Source: an uncultured Monoglobus sp. (lineage in GTDB: Bacteria; Bacillota; Clostridia; Monoglobales; Monoglobaceae). Taken from it: a stretch of 63,687 nucleotides of DNA. Below, in pieces: positions 36,579 to 45,437 of this stretch; the first letter of the stretch is position 1, and each line of letters begins with the position of its first letter. The stretch covers positions 1 to 63,687 of the forward strand of contig CANQKC010000015.1 in NCBI GenBank assembly GCA_947624305.1, in the 5' to 3' direction. The notes below the pieces were generated by a model. That model was not told where the DNA came from. It saw only the letters and a program-made list of their open reading frames with translations, and did not search any database. Position numbers and translations under genes: made by a program.

Positions 36579-36620
36579 AGCAATCACCCGATTTATTATA
36601 TGCGGGTTTTCAATTCGTGT

Positions 36621-36643
36621 TAAAAAGTCGCCCGCGGGGCGAC
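36621..36643 (-). terminator. Hairpin with T-run upstream of yunB
   Basis: On the minus strand GTCGCCC / GGGCGAC (3 nt loop) is followed by TTTTT. It stands behind the tmcAL terminator and before yunB, either a second terminator or an attenuator. Confidence 0.5.
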
Positions 36644-36699
36644 CATATAAAAACGCGCGGGGTTATACTTAATATGTAAGAGCTTTGGTGAGTTTTTAC

Positions 36700-36741
36700 A
36701 TAATAAAAAAGCCGGAGGCGCCATGAGGCAAACCCGGCTTT
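36700..36741 (-). terminator. Terminator of tmcAL
   Basis: Minus-strand AAAGCCGG pairs with CCGGCTTT, followed by TTTTTTATT, starting 4 bp after the tmcAL stop. Confidence 0.85.
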
Positions 36742-36745
36742 AATC

Positions 36746-37876
36746 TTACGTCAAATCATATATCGCGTCATATACAAGCTCCCTGTCCCATATCTTAACC
36801 GCTTCAAAATCGTCTTTTACGCTGCTGCGGTTTTTGGCGAGCGGCAGCGAGGCGGTTTTTTTCGCTTCGTGAAGCAGACCGCGGCCTCGGTCGTTAAAAT
36901 CAAGAATTTTAATATATCGTGGCGGGGCCGCCGCGTCGGCGCGGGTGATCCCCAGAAACGCGCTTAACACAACGCGTCTTATTCTGCTGTGGGCGTATCG
37001 CTTGGATTTTATATTATCGCAGAGCTCGGCGAATGACCGCGATACGCGGGCCGCTGCGATCAGCTTGTTTTCAAGACCCTCGGCAATGTCGGCAATGTTT
37101 TTCAGCTCGCCCGGGCTTGAGAGCAGCAGCTTTGAGATAATCGCGGCGCTCAAGCTTTCAATATCATGAATTTCGGCGTTTTTATAAAGCCTTTCAAGAT
37201 TTTCGGGCACCGCGTCAAAGGCTTTTTCTCCGCCGCTGAGCAGCACTTTCCGCACGGCTGACGCGGACGCGAATTTTCCGTTTATCACGCCGTCGTCATG
37301 CTCGGACACATGCCGCTTCACGGCTATCGGCTTCATTCCGCTCTCAAAGCGCAGCAGCGCTTTGATATACTCGACCGCGAGAATATTGTTTGGGCCCGAG
37401 ATAAGCTCCGCCGCGCGTCCGCCGAGCATACGTCCGACCGCCACGGCCCGCGCGGTGAAAAACGGCTTTCCGAAATCAAGCTCCGACTTCAGCGCGTCCT
37501 TAAAACGCGGCGGCTCAAACGCCAGCAGCTCAGCGGTTTTTTTAAGCAGCTCCGTGTCCGCCGCCTCGGTTCCGAAAGCGAGGCTGTCGATCACGCCGAG
37601 GCTGTCCAGAACATAAACGGCGCTGCGCGCGAACCGTTCCGCCGTCTGCACGGCGTGGACGGCGGGCAGCTCAAGCACCAGATCCATTCCGCATTTGAGC
37701 GCGGCCCGGGCGCGTATGCTTTTATCAAAAACCGCTATGTCGCCGCGCTGCATATAATTTCCGCTCATAACGCCGACAACGGCGTCAAAGCCGTACTCGT
37801 TTTTCAATATGTCGATCAGATACTTGTGGCCGTTGTGGAACGGATTGAATTCACAGACCACTCCGCATACATTCAT
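36746..37876 (-). CDS. tmcAL: tRNA(Met) cytidine acetate ligase TmcAL
   Basis: TmcAL makes N4-acetylcytidine at the wobble base of elongator tRNA-Met, using acetate and ATP. The 376 aa protein has the nucleotidyltransferase start VVCEFNPFHNGHKYLI and VMSGNYMQRGD, plus LELPAVHAVQTAERFA. A GGAGG ribosome site is present. It follows proC by 58 bp. Confidence 0.92.
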   Translation of the reverse strand: MNVCGVVCEFNPFHNGHKYLIDILKNEYGFDAVVGVMSGNYMQRGDIAVFDKSIRARAALKCGMDLVLELPAVHAVQTAERFARSAVYVLDSLGVIDSLAFGTEAADTELLKKTAELLAFEPPRFKDALKSELDFGKPFFTARAVAVGRMLGGRAAELISGPNNILAVEYIKALLRFESGMKPIAVKRHVSEHDDGVINGKFASASAVRKVLLSGGEKAFDAVPENLERLYKNAEIHDIESLSAAIISKLLLSSPGELKNIADIAEGLENKLIAAARVSRSFAELCDNIKSKRYAHSRIRRVVLSAFLGITRADAAAPPRYIKILDFNDRGRGLLHEAKKTASLPLAKNRSSVKDDFEAVKIWDRELVYDAIYDLT

Positions 37877-37934
37877 GGAACGACCTCCTGAAATCTATCC
37901 GCCGGGCATGCCCGACGGATGAAGCAATTGCAAA

Positions 37935-38723
37935 TTATAACGCGTCCGCTTTGCTGACGCAGGCGTCGATCGCGCTCTGCACCGACGATCTGAAGCCCGT
38001 TCTCTCAAGCTCGCACACCGCCGCGATCGTGGTGCCGCCGGGGCTGCACACGTTGTCCTTGAGCTGTTCGGGATGAACTCCTGTCTCAAGAACCATTTTC
38101 GCGCTGCCCTCAACCGCCTTGGCCGCAAGCTTAAGCGCCAACGCTTTGGGAATTCCGTATTTCACGCCGCTGTCGGCCATCGCGTCGATCAGCATGTAGA
38201 TATAGGCCGGGCTGCTGCTGTGAAGAGCGATCGCGGCGTTCATGTATTTCTCCTCAAGAATTACCGTCTCGCCTATTCCCTCAAGCAGATCCCCGATTAT
38301 TTTAAGCTCCTCGCCGCTTATGTTCTTGTTCGGCGTTATAACCGTCATGCCGCAGCCCACAAGCGCGGGGGTATTGGGCATGGTGCGGATAATTTTTTTA
38401 TCTTCTCCGATCGATTTTTCCAAGGTCTCAAGGCTTATTCCCGCGGCGATCGAAACATATATCCTGCCGTCTTTGCCGCTAAGTTCATTCAAAACAGCCG
38501 GCATGACGTTCGGCTTGACCGCGAGGACGACAATGTCAGCCGCGTCCTCGATCCCGACGGCCGAGCCCGCGGGGGTTATACCCTCGCTTTCAGCCATCGC
38601 TCCGAGCTTTTCCGCATCGGTGTCAAACACAACGATATCTTTTGCCGGAACCTTTCCGGATGAAATAAAGCCTTTGATCAGCGCGGTGGCCATGTTGCCG
38701 CCGCCGATAAATCCGATAGTCAT
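37935..38723 (-). CDS. proC: Pyrroline-5-carboxylate reductase
   Basis: The 262 aa enzyme performs the last step of proline synthesis. It starts with the Rossmann motif IGFIGGGNMATALIKGF and ends with the ProC signature GGTTIAAVCELERTGFR. Length is normal. It stands between purB and tmcAL in the same direction. Confidence 0.95.
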   Translation of the reverse strand: MTIGFIGGGNMATALIKGFISSGKVPAKDIVVFDTDAEKLGAMAESEGITPAGSAVGIEDAADIVVLAVKPNVMPAVLNELSGKDGRIYVSIAAGISLETLEKSIGEDKKIIRTMPNTPALVGCGMTVITPNKNISGEELKIIGDLLEGIGETVILEEKYMNAAIALHSSSPAYIYMLIDAMADSGVKYGIPKALALKLAAKAVEGSAKMVLETGVHPEQLKDNVCSPGGTTIAAVCELERTGFRSSVQSAIDACVSKADAL

Positions 38724-38779
38724 AATTATCTCTCCAATCTTAATAAAACGGAACGGGCGGATCAGATCCGCCCTCGCTA

Positions 38780-40207
38780 TTATACCGTCAGCTCAACCTC
38801 GTCCGCCGCGGCGCTTCCGGCGAGAACCGGATCAACGTATTCGGCGATAAACTCGGTCACCTGACTTTCGCTTCTGCCTATAAAGTTTTCGGGCTTTAAT
38901 ATGCCCTCAATATCGTCTCTGCTTAAATTAAACGCCGGGTCGGCGATTATGCGCTCGATCAGATCGTTGGCGCCGCCCTGCTCTTTAACGACCTTTCCGG
39001 CCTCCATGGAATGCTCGCGGATAAGCTCGTGAAGCTCCTGACGGTCCCCGCCCGCCTTGACCGCGTCCATAAGAATGTTTTCGGTGGCCATAAACGGCAG
39101 CTCCGACATGATCCTGTTGCGTATCACTTTGGGATAAACCACAAGCCCCGAGGCGACGTTCATGTAAATATTGAGTATCGCGTCAACCGCCAGAAATCCC
39201 TCGGCGACGCTCAGGCGTTTGTTTGCCGAGTCGTCGAGAGTGCGCTCGAACCACTGCGTGGACGAGGTTATGGCGGGGTTCACCGCGTCAACCAGCACAT
39301 AGCGGGCCAGCGAGCATATGCGCTCGCTGCGCATCGGGTTGCGCTTGTACGCCATTGCCGACGAGCCGATCTGCGATTTTTCAAACGGCTCCTCGATCTC
39401 CTTGAGGTGCTGGAGCAGACGTATGTCGTTGGCGAACTTATACGCGCTCTGCGCTATGTCGCTCAGCACCGACAGCATGTGATAATCGACCTTTCTCGAA
39501 TAGGTCTGTCCAGAAACCGGATAGAATTTGTCATATCCCATCTTCTCGCAAATCTTTTTGTCAAGCTCCTTGACCTTCTCTATATCGTTGTCAAACAGCT
39601 CCATAAAGCTGGCCTGGGTCCCGGTCGTGCCCTTGCAGCCGAGCAGAGCCTTGCGCGAAAGCTGAAAGTCGATATTCTCAAGGTCCATCAAAAGCTCCCA
39701 TATCCACAGCGACGCGCGCTTGCCCACGGTCGTGAGCTGCGCCGCCTGAAAATGAGTAAATCCGAGCGTGGGCAACGCCTTATATTTAAGCGCGAAATCG
39801 CGCAGCATCGAGATCACCTTGACCACCTTGCCGCGGATAAGTTCAAGCGCCTCGTTCATGATAATAAGGTCGGTGTTGTCGCCCACATAGCACGATGTGG
39901 CGCCGAGGTGAATTATGCCCTTCGCTTTGGGGCACTGCAGACCGTAGGCGTAAACATGGGACATAACGTCATGGCGCACCTCTTTTTCACGGGCTTCAGC
40001 CTCGGCGTAATTTATGTTGTCCATATTGGCCTTGAGCTCGTCGACCTGCTCACGGGTCACGTTAAGGCCCAGCTCCATTTCGGACTCGGCCAGAGCGACC
40101 CACAGTCTGCGCCATGTTTTAAATTTTTTGTCGGGCGAGAAGAGATACTTCATCTCGCTGCTCGCGTAACGCGAGCTTAACGGGCTTTCGTATATATCCT
40201 TGCTCAT
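38780..40207 (-). CDS. purB: Adenylosuccinate lyase
   Basis: The 475 aa enzyme acts twice in purine synthesis. It carries the fumarase/lyase signature SSAMAYKRNP, LSRKALLGCKGTTGTQASF and the C-terminal ADSL domain. The start overlaps the aminotransferase stop as ATGA, indicating translational coupling. Confidence 0.95.
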   Translation of the reverse strand: MSKDIYESPLSSRYASSEMKYLFSPDKKFKTWRRLWVALAESEMELGLNVTREQVDELKANMDNINYAEAEAREKEVRHDVMSHVYAYGLQCPKAKGIIHLGATSCYVGDNTDLIIMNEALELIRGKVVKVISMLRDFALKYKALPTLGFTHFQAAQLTTVGKRASLWIWELLMDLENIDFQLSRKALLGCKGTTGTQASFMELFDNDIEKVKELDKKICEKMGYDKFYPVSGQTYSRKVDYHMLSVLSDIAQSAYKFANDIRLLQHLKEIEEPFEKSQIGSSAMAYKRNPMRSERICSLARYVLVDAVNPAITSSTQWFERTLDDSANKRLSVAEGFLAVDAILNIYMNVASGLVVYPKVIRNRIMSELPFMATENILMDAVKAGGDRQELHELIREHSMEAGKVVKEQGGANDLIERIIADPAFNLSRDDIEGILKPENFIGRSESQVTEFIAEYVDPVLAGSAAADEVELTV

Positions 40208-41403
40208 TTACATTCTCCTTTTAAATACTTCTCCAGACGGTCAAGTCCGGTTTTGATATTCTCCATTGAGGTGGCGTAGGACAGGCGGACATAGCCGTCA
40301 ATTCCGAAGCCCTCGCTGGGCACCATGGCCACCAGCGCCTTGTCAAGCACGTCGGCGCAGAACTCGTTGGCGGTGTTGATCATCTTTCCGTAATGCTCCT
40401 TGCCCAGAGAATCGCGCACGTTCATAAAAATATAAAACGCGCCGTGGGGATTGAGGCAGCTTACGCCGTCGATCGAATTGATACGCTTCACCATGTAGTC
40501 GCGGCGGGATATGTATTCGCGTCTCATGTCGTCGATCACGCTCTGATCGCCGTCAAGCGCCTCGACCGAGGCAACCTGCGCGATCGAGCAGGGGTTAGAG
40601 GTCATGTGGCTCTGAATATTCGACACAGCCTTGGCGATCTCGGGCTCGGCGGCGATATAGCCTATTCTCCAGCCGGTCATGCAGTAGGCCTTTGCCATTC
40701 CGTTCACGATTATCGTCAGCTTTCTTATATCATCGCCCAGAGTCGCGATATTAACATGCTCTCCCTCATAGGCCAGCTTTTCATATATCTCGTCAAACAC
40801 AACATAGATATTATGCTCGACGCATATCTTAGCGATCTCCTCAAGCTCCGCTTTGGTGTAAAGCATGCCCGTTGGGTTGCTCGGGGTGTTGAGGACAAGC
40901 GCCCTCGTCTTCGGAGTGATCGCCGCCCGAAGCTGGTCGGGAGTGAACTTGAACTCGTTCTCCTCGGTGGTGTCGATGTAAACCGGAACAGCGTCCGCGA
41001 TCTTTATCATCTCGGGATAGCTTACCCAATACGGCGCGGGCAGAATAACCTCGTCGCCGGGATCGCATATGCAGATAAACACGTTTGACAGCGCGTGCTT
41101 TCCGCCGTTGCTGACAACTATGTTTGAAACGTCATAGTCAAGACCCGTGTCGCGCTTGATCTTGCGGCAGATCGCGCGCTTGAGCTCGAGCGTTCCGGAG
41201 GCGGGGGTGTATCTCGTGAAGTTGTCGTTAATGGCCTTAATTCCCGCTTGTTTTACGTTTTCGGGGGTGTCAAAATCGGGCTCGCCCGCTCCGAAACCTA
41301 CAACCGGGATGCCCTCTTTTTTCATTTCCTTATATCTCGCGTCAATGGCGAGTGTGGGTGAAGGAGAAATCTTTTTAGCTTTTTCAGAAATATACAGTGA
41401 CAT
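40204..41403 (-). CDS. Class I aspartate/aromatic aminotransferase
   Basis: The 399 aa PLP enzyme matches the AspC/AspB type of Bacillota: VGFGAGEPDFDTPENVK, LNTPSNPTGMLYTKAEL, FDEIYEKLAYEG and the PLP lysine in GMAKAYCMTGWRIGY (about residue 238). It makes aspartate and may feed aryl pyruvates into IorAB. The ATG at 41403 has a GGAGG ribosome site; an in-frame extension to 41487 lacks one. Confidence 0.92.
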   Translation of the reverse strand: MSLYISEKAKKISPSPTLAIDARYKEMKKEGIPVVGFGAGEPDFDTPENVKQAGIKAINDNFTRYTPASGTLELKRAICRKIKRDTGLDYDVSNIVVSNGGKHALSNVFICICDPGDEVILPAPYWVSYPEMIKIADAVPVYIDTTEENEFKFTPDQLRAAITPKTRALVLNTPSNPTGMLYTKAELEEIAKICVEHNIYVVFDEIYEKLAYEGEHVNIATLGDDIRKLTIIVNGMAKAYCMTGWRIGYIAAEPEIAKAVSNIQSHMTSNPCSIAQVASVEALDGDQSVIDDMRREYISRRDYMVKRINSIDGVSCLNPHGAFYIFMNVRDSLGKEHYGKMINTANEFCADVLDKALVAMVPSEGFGIDGYVRLSYATSMENIKTGLDRLEKYLKGECK

Positions 41404-41434
41404 AATCAACCTCCTATATAAATTAACTGTTAAT

Positions 41435-41463
41435 ATTTTAATATATTGACCCGCAAAATGCAA
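41435..41463 (-). promoter_or_regulatory. Promoter of the aminotransferase-purB run
   Basis: Minus-strand TTGCAT and TAAAAT with a 17 bp spacer, 32 bp before the start. Confidence 0.65.
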
Positions 41464-41513
41464 GGTTATATTCAACAAAATTTGCATACTTGCGAGACTA
41501 TTTTACAACATTC

Positions 41514-41900
41514 TTAAAAATCAATAAACTCGCCGACATCCGGGAACGCGTTTTCAATGTGATTTATCTCAAGCTCCGCAAGGTCGGTGTAGACCTCGAT
41601 CACGTCGAACCTAAAGTCCGCCTCGATCGGATTTTCAAACAGGTACTGCTGCGCGGACTTTACCATTCTTGCGACCTTGGTCCTGCTTACGCTCTCGGCG
41701 GCAAGTCCGTGCTCGATGTTCCTGCGCGTCTTGACCTCGGCAAACACCACCGCGCTTTCGTCCGGCGTTACTGCTATTATATCAAGCTCGCCGAATTTTG
41801 TGCGGTACTGCCGCTCCAGAATACGGTACCCTTTGGAACGGAGCATTTCCTCGGCAGCGTTCTCGCCGAAATCGCCCATATTTTTCTTGTATCTGCTCAT
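41514..41900 (-). CDS. YraN family nuclease-fold protein (UPF0102)
   Basis: The 128 aa protein has GENAAEEMLRSKGYRILERQYRTKFGELDIIA and VVFAEVKTRRN, the PD-(D/E)XK-like core of the YraN family, of unclear function, usually encoded beside rnhB as here (ATGA overlap at 41897-41900). Confidence 0.9.
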   Translation of the reverse strand: MSRYKKNMGDFGENAAEEMLRSKGYRILERQYRTKFGELDIIAVTPDESAVVFAEVKTRRNIEHGLAAESVSRTKVARMVKSAQQYLFENPIEADFRFDVIEVYTDLAELEINHIENAFPDVGEFIDF

Positions 41901-42511
41901 TTCGCGATCCCCAGCACCTTGTCGGTCATAAAGGTTTTTCTGTGAACCTCGCTTACGCCGAGCGCGCGTATCGCCTCGCAGTGCGCCTTGGTCCCGTAGC
42001 CCTTGTGTTTTTCAAATCCGTAGCCCGGATATTTTTCCGAAAGCTCGACCATGTACCTGTCCCTTGTCACCTTGGCCAGAATAGACGCCGCGGCGATCGT
42101 CTGCGACTTCGCGTCGCCTTTTACTATGTAGCGGCTCTCGAAATTGTCAAACGGAATTCCGTCATTGCCGTCAACAAGCAGAATGTCGGGCCTGATCCCA
42201 AGCCCGTTCACCGCGTTCTGCATGGCCTCGTGCGTCGCGCGGCGGATATTGATCTCGTCGATCACGCTCTCGGGCACAAGGCTTACCGAATAGGCAAGAG
42301 CCTTTTCGCAAATCACGTCAAAAAGCGCCTCGCGCTTTTTTTCGGAAAGCTTTTTCGAGTCGTTTATCCCGTCAATCACCAAGCCCTCGGGCAGGATAAC
42401 GGCGGCCGCGCACACGGGTCCGGCCAAAGGGCCGCGTCCCGCCTCGTCAATTCCGCATATCAGCTTTGTACCCAAATCATACAATTCGGTTTCAATTTCC
42501 AGCATATTCAT
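41897..42511 (-). CDS. rnhB: Ribonuclease HII
   Basis: RNase HII removes RNA from RNA:DNA hybrids and single ribonucleotides. The 204 aa protein has the DEAGRGPLAGPV active site and the later KGDAKSQTIAAASILAKVTRD. It lies between rbgA (20 bp upstream) and yraN. Confidence 0.95.
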   Translation of the reverse strand: MNMLEIETELYDLGTKLICGIDEAGRGPLAGPVCAAAVILPEGLVIDGINDSKKLSEKKREALFDVICEKALAYSVSLVPESVIDEINIRRATHEAMQNAVNGLGIRPDILLVDGNDGIPFDNFESRYIVKGDAKSQTIAAASILAKVTRDRYMVELSEKYPGYGFEKHKGYGTKAHCEAIRALGVSEVHRKTFMTDKVLGIAK

Positions 42512-42531
42512 AGTTTTCCCCCCGTTTCGCG

Positions 42532-43401
42532 TTAATCCCCGGGCGTCTCAAGCGTGATGTTGCCGAGGCGCGCGCCCCGGAAGTCGTTTAAAACTATATT
42601 CGCCGCGCGGAACGCGTCGATCTCACCGCCGGACACGACGCAGCCGCGTTTTCTTCCGATCAGCTCGAGAAGCTCGTATTTATCCGCCTCGTCGGCTTTG
42701 CCGTCAAGCTTATACACCGTCTTGAGGCTCTCAAAATAATTTTCTTTAAGGTAGCCCAAAAGCTCGTACGCCAGATCCTCAACGTCGAGTATCTCGTCTT
42801 TTATGCCGCCCGTGAACGCGATTTTTCTCGCAACGTCCTCGCTCTCAAACTTGGGCCATAAAATACCCGGAGTGTCAAGAAGCTCATATCTGCCCGCGAT
42901 TTTTATCCACTGCTTGGTCTGGGTTATGCCCGGGCGGTCCCCGGTTTTCGCGGCGGCTCTGCCCGACAGACGGTTTATGAACGACGATTTGCCCACGTTT
43001 GGTATGCCTATCACCATCATTTTTACCGCGTGGCGCTGTATGCCCCGCTTCTCGTCGCGCAGGAACTTATCGCGCAGCACGGTCTCGATCGCGCCGTCAA
43101 GACTTTTTCTGAGCCCTTTGCCCGAGCGGCTGTCTGCCGCAACCGCGGTCAGCCCCAGACCGCCGAAATATTTGAGCCACTTGTCGGTGGCGGCCCTGTC
43201 GGCGATGTCCGCCTTGTTAAGCACGACGACTCTCGGCTTTGAGGCGGTTATTTTATCGGTCTCCGGATTGCGCGACGACAGCGGGATGCGGGCGTCAACA
43301 AGCTCGATCACCACGTCCACAAGCCTCAAATTATCCTTTATCATGCGGCGGGTCTTTGACATATGACCCGGGAACCACTGAAGCTGATATTGATTTTCCA
43401 T
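42532..43401 (-). CDS. rbgA: Ribosome biogenesis GTPase RbgA/YlqF
   Basis: This circularly permuted GTPase (289 aa) matures the 50S subunit. The order G4 (VVLNKADIAD), G1 (GIPNVGKSSFIN), G3 (DTPG) is visible, with the N-terminal WFPGHMSKTRR. Length is typical for YlqF. The usual neighbours lepB, rplS and rnhB are all here. Confidence 0.95.
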   Translation of the reverse strand: MENQYQLQWFPGHMSKTRRMIKDNLRLVDVVIELVDARIPLSSRNPETDKITASKPRVVVLNKADIADRAATDKWLKYFGGLGLTAVAADSRSGKGLRKSLDGAIETVLRDKFLRDEKRGIQRHAVKMMVIGIPNVGKSSFINRLSGRAAAKTGDRPGITQTKQWIKIAGRYELLDTPGILWPKFESEDVARKIAFTGGIKDEILDVEDLAYELLGYLKENYFESLKTVYKLDGKADEADKYELLELIGRKRGCVVSGGEIDAFRAANIVLNDFRGARLGNITLETPGD

Positions 43402-43438
43402 ACGTTTTCTCCTTGTTTTCGCTCAATTTTACAAAAAC

Positions 43439-43473
43439 GGACTGTATCACACTGTTCGCCGGTGATACAGTCC
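43439..43473 (-). terminator. Terminator of lepB
   Basis: Minus-strand GGACTGTATCAC pairs with GTGATACAGTCC and is followed by GTTTTTGT, starting 7 bp after the lepB stop. Confidence 0.85.
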
Positions 43474-43479
43474 TCGTTT

Positions 43480-44829
43480 TTAAGAAACAAATGTAAAGTT
43501 ATGATCCTTATCCTCAACGAGATACGAGGTCTCGATCGGATAAGCCACGGAGCCGAAATCGCCTATCGGCCAAAATCTGAACACCGCTCCGCCGATGATC
43601 TCGTCCTCGGGCACCTGTCCGAGCTCGCGGCTGTCCTTGCTGTTGTTTCTGTTGTCTCCCATTACAAAGATTTTATCCTTCTCAACAACGATCGGGTTGT
43701 CCTTGCTGTACTGGCCGCTCGCTATAAGCTCCATGATATACGAGCCCGTGTGGGTTGTTTTCTCTTTGATATACGGCTCGTCAAGAAGCTGATCGTTAAC
43801 GTAAACGTCGCCCGTTTCAAAATCAATATAAACCGTGTCGCCCTCGGTGGCTATGACTCTCTTGACATACGGTCTGTCGGGGTCGCTCGCCGGCTCGAAA
43901 ATCACAACGTCTCCCTTTTCGGGCTTATAGAAAAAGCGGTTCACATAAAGTCTGTCGTTCTCATGAAGCGTGGGCTGCATCGACGCGCCCTGAACCTTTA
44001 CCAGCGTGAACACAAAGTTTCTGATAAGCAAAGCCAGAACAATCGCTATGGCAATCGCCACAACCCAGTCTCTGATCTCTTTAAGCATATTAATTTCTCC
44101 ATCCTTCTTTTTGGTCTTTGCCTTCTTTTTCGGACTTTTTTCGGGAACGGACACGTTCCGTCCCGCGTTTTGCCTCGGGGCGCTGCCGCCGCTCCGGGAG
44201 GGGTTCCTTGATCCGAAAACATCCTTATCCTGCCGGGCCGCGGCTCCGCGCTGCGGCGCAGCCTTGTTATCCTTCGGGGCCGAGGGCCTCTGTGGAACCG
44301 CCTCGGTGATCTTTGGCATCACCTGGGTCTGGCCGGGCTTTATCGTCTGCCGCCTTGAAGGCCTGTCCGCGCTTTGAGCGGGCGCTTCTGCGGGTCTGCG
44401 CCGAACGGGTCTGTCCTCCGTCGGTCGGGCCGCACGCGCCGTCTGCGCCGACGGTCTTTGCTGATTGCTGAAAACGCTGTCGCTTGACGAAACCGTAGGA
44501 ACGGGCTTCCGCGCCTGTGATCCCGCGGACGGACGCGCCGTCTGCGCCGCCGCCTCGCTCGCTCTGATCCTCGCCATGCGTCTTGCCTTCGCCTCTTCCT
44601 CGGCCGCAAGCTGCTGCTGTATCTCAAGCTGACGGGCCTGTCGCCGCGCGCGGCGCTCCTCAATCTCCTTCAGCATTGAGTCGGCCCGGGCGTTTATTTC
44701 CGAACGCGCCTTTTCGATTGTCGGATCAACCGGGGAGGATGACCGCGAGGCTTTGCTCGCCGCCTCGTCTAAAATTCTGTCCAGATCAGCGCTGTTTCCT
44801 CCGGCGGAATTTCTGTTGTTATTATCCAT
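43480..44829 (-). CDS. lepB: Signal peptidase I with long N-terminal extension
   Basis: The last 200 of 449 residues are a normal signal peptidase I: one membrane segment (about 250-270), the serine motif GASMQPTL (Ser283), the general-base lysine in YVKRVIAT (Lys323) and FVMGDNRNNSKDSR. The first about 245 residues are an Arg/Ala/Pro/Gln/Ser-rich, low-complexity cytoplasmic region with an early Glu/Arg-rich coiled-coil stretch. Bacillota SPases normally start only about 20 residues before the membrane segment. The start is marked by ATGGATAATAATAAC; internal starts near the membrane segment (ATGCTTAAAGAG) exist. Confidence 0.9.
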   Translation of the reverse strand: MDNNNRNSAGGNSADLDRILDEAASKASRSSSPVDPTIEKARSEINARADSMLKEIEERRARRQARQLEIQQQLAAEEEAKARRMARIRASEAAAQTARPSAGSQARKPVPTVSSSDSVFSNQQRPSAQTARAARPTEDRPVRRRPAEAPAQSADRPSRRQTIKPGQTQVMPKITEAVPQRPSAPKDNKAAPQRGAAARQDKDVFGSRNPSRSGGSAPRQNAGRNVSVPEKSPKKKAKTKKKDGEINMLKEIRDWVVAIAIAIVLALLIRNFVFTLVKVQGASMQPTLHENDRLYVNRFFYKPEKGDVVIFEPASDPDRPYVKRVIATEGDTVYIDFETGDVYVNDQLLDEPYIKEKTTHTGSYIMELIASGQYSKDNPIVVEKDKIFVMGDNRNNSKDSRELGQVPEDEIIGGAVFRFWPIGDFGSVAYPIETSYLVEDKDHNFTFVS

Positions 44830-44906
44830 AATAATTACCCCTGTTTTTCACTTGCTAAAATGCCAAAGAGTGGTGATTAAAAATAACCACCACCGCGTTT
44901 TGACTA

Positions 44907-45248
44907 TTAAAGCTTTTCCTTGATCTTGGCAGCTTTACCCGCTCTGTCGCGCAGATAGTAAAGCTTGGCGCGTCTTACTCTACCGTGTCTTACGACCTCG
45001 ATACGGTCGATCTTGGGCGAGTTGACGGGGAATGTCCTCTCAACGCCGACGCCGTATGAAATACGTCTTACGGTGAATGTCTCCTGAATGCCGCCGTGGT
45101 TCTTCTTGATAACGGCGCCCTCAAACATCTGAACTCTTTCTCTGTTGCCCTCTTTTACCTTAACGTAAACGCGAACCGTGTCGCCTATCGCAAGCTTGGG
45201 CAGATCCGTTCTGATTTGTTCCTGTGTGATTTGCTGTAAAATGTCCAT
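44907..45248 (-). CDS. rplS: 50S ribosomal protein L19
   Basis: The 113 aa protein has [21 protein letters not shown] and [19 protein letters not shown], clear L19. The ATG at 45248 gives the typical [13 protein letters not shown] start; an in-frame extension to 45284 is not supported by a ribosome site. A structured leader and a TATAAT box lie upstream. Confidence 0.95.
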   Translation of the reverse strand: MDILQQITQEQIRTDLPKLAIGDTVRVYVKVKEGNRERVQMFEGAVIKKNHGGIQETFTVRRISYGVGVERTFPVNSPKIDRIEVVRHGRVRRAKLYYLRDRAGKAAKIKEKL

Positions 45249-45249
45249 T

Positions 45250-45318
45250 AAAAAAATCCTTTCTATTATACCATTCTTAGACATTCATGCCCGAAGGGAC
45301 AGCGGACTGTCTGATATT
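45250..45318 (-). ncRNA. Possible L19 leader
   Basis: The roughly 70 nt between a TATAAT box (45325-45330, minus) and rplS can fold: AGACA / TGTCT outer stem and a CCC-TTC-GGG inner hairpin with an extra G-C, A-U. Position and size fit the ribosomal L19 leader known in Bacillota, but I could not confirm its consensus. Confidence 0.4.
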
Positions 45319-45437
45319 AACTATATTATAGTAACATATATTCGGTAAAAGTGCAAGTTTTTTTGCGAAAAATATAATTTTCGATTAAATTAACCAAAAT
45401 TACTCATGATGATTTTGCCCAAGTTGTGAAAAATAAA

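Noticed and set aside
39011..40180. 389-codon open frame opposite purB
   Set aside because: It is the antisense shadow of a well-supported purB gene, caused by GC-biased codon use. The same holds for long antisense frames opposite pfkA (31127-32443), secA (21213-22190) and pyk.
44830..44906. Terminator between rplS and lepB
   Set aside because: GTGGTGGTTA / TAATCACCAC pairs imperfectly and has no T-run after it on the minus strand.
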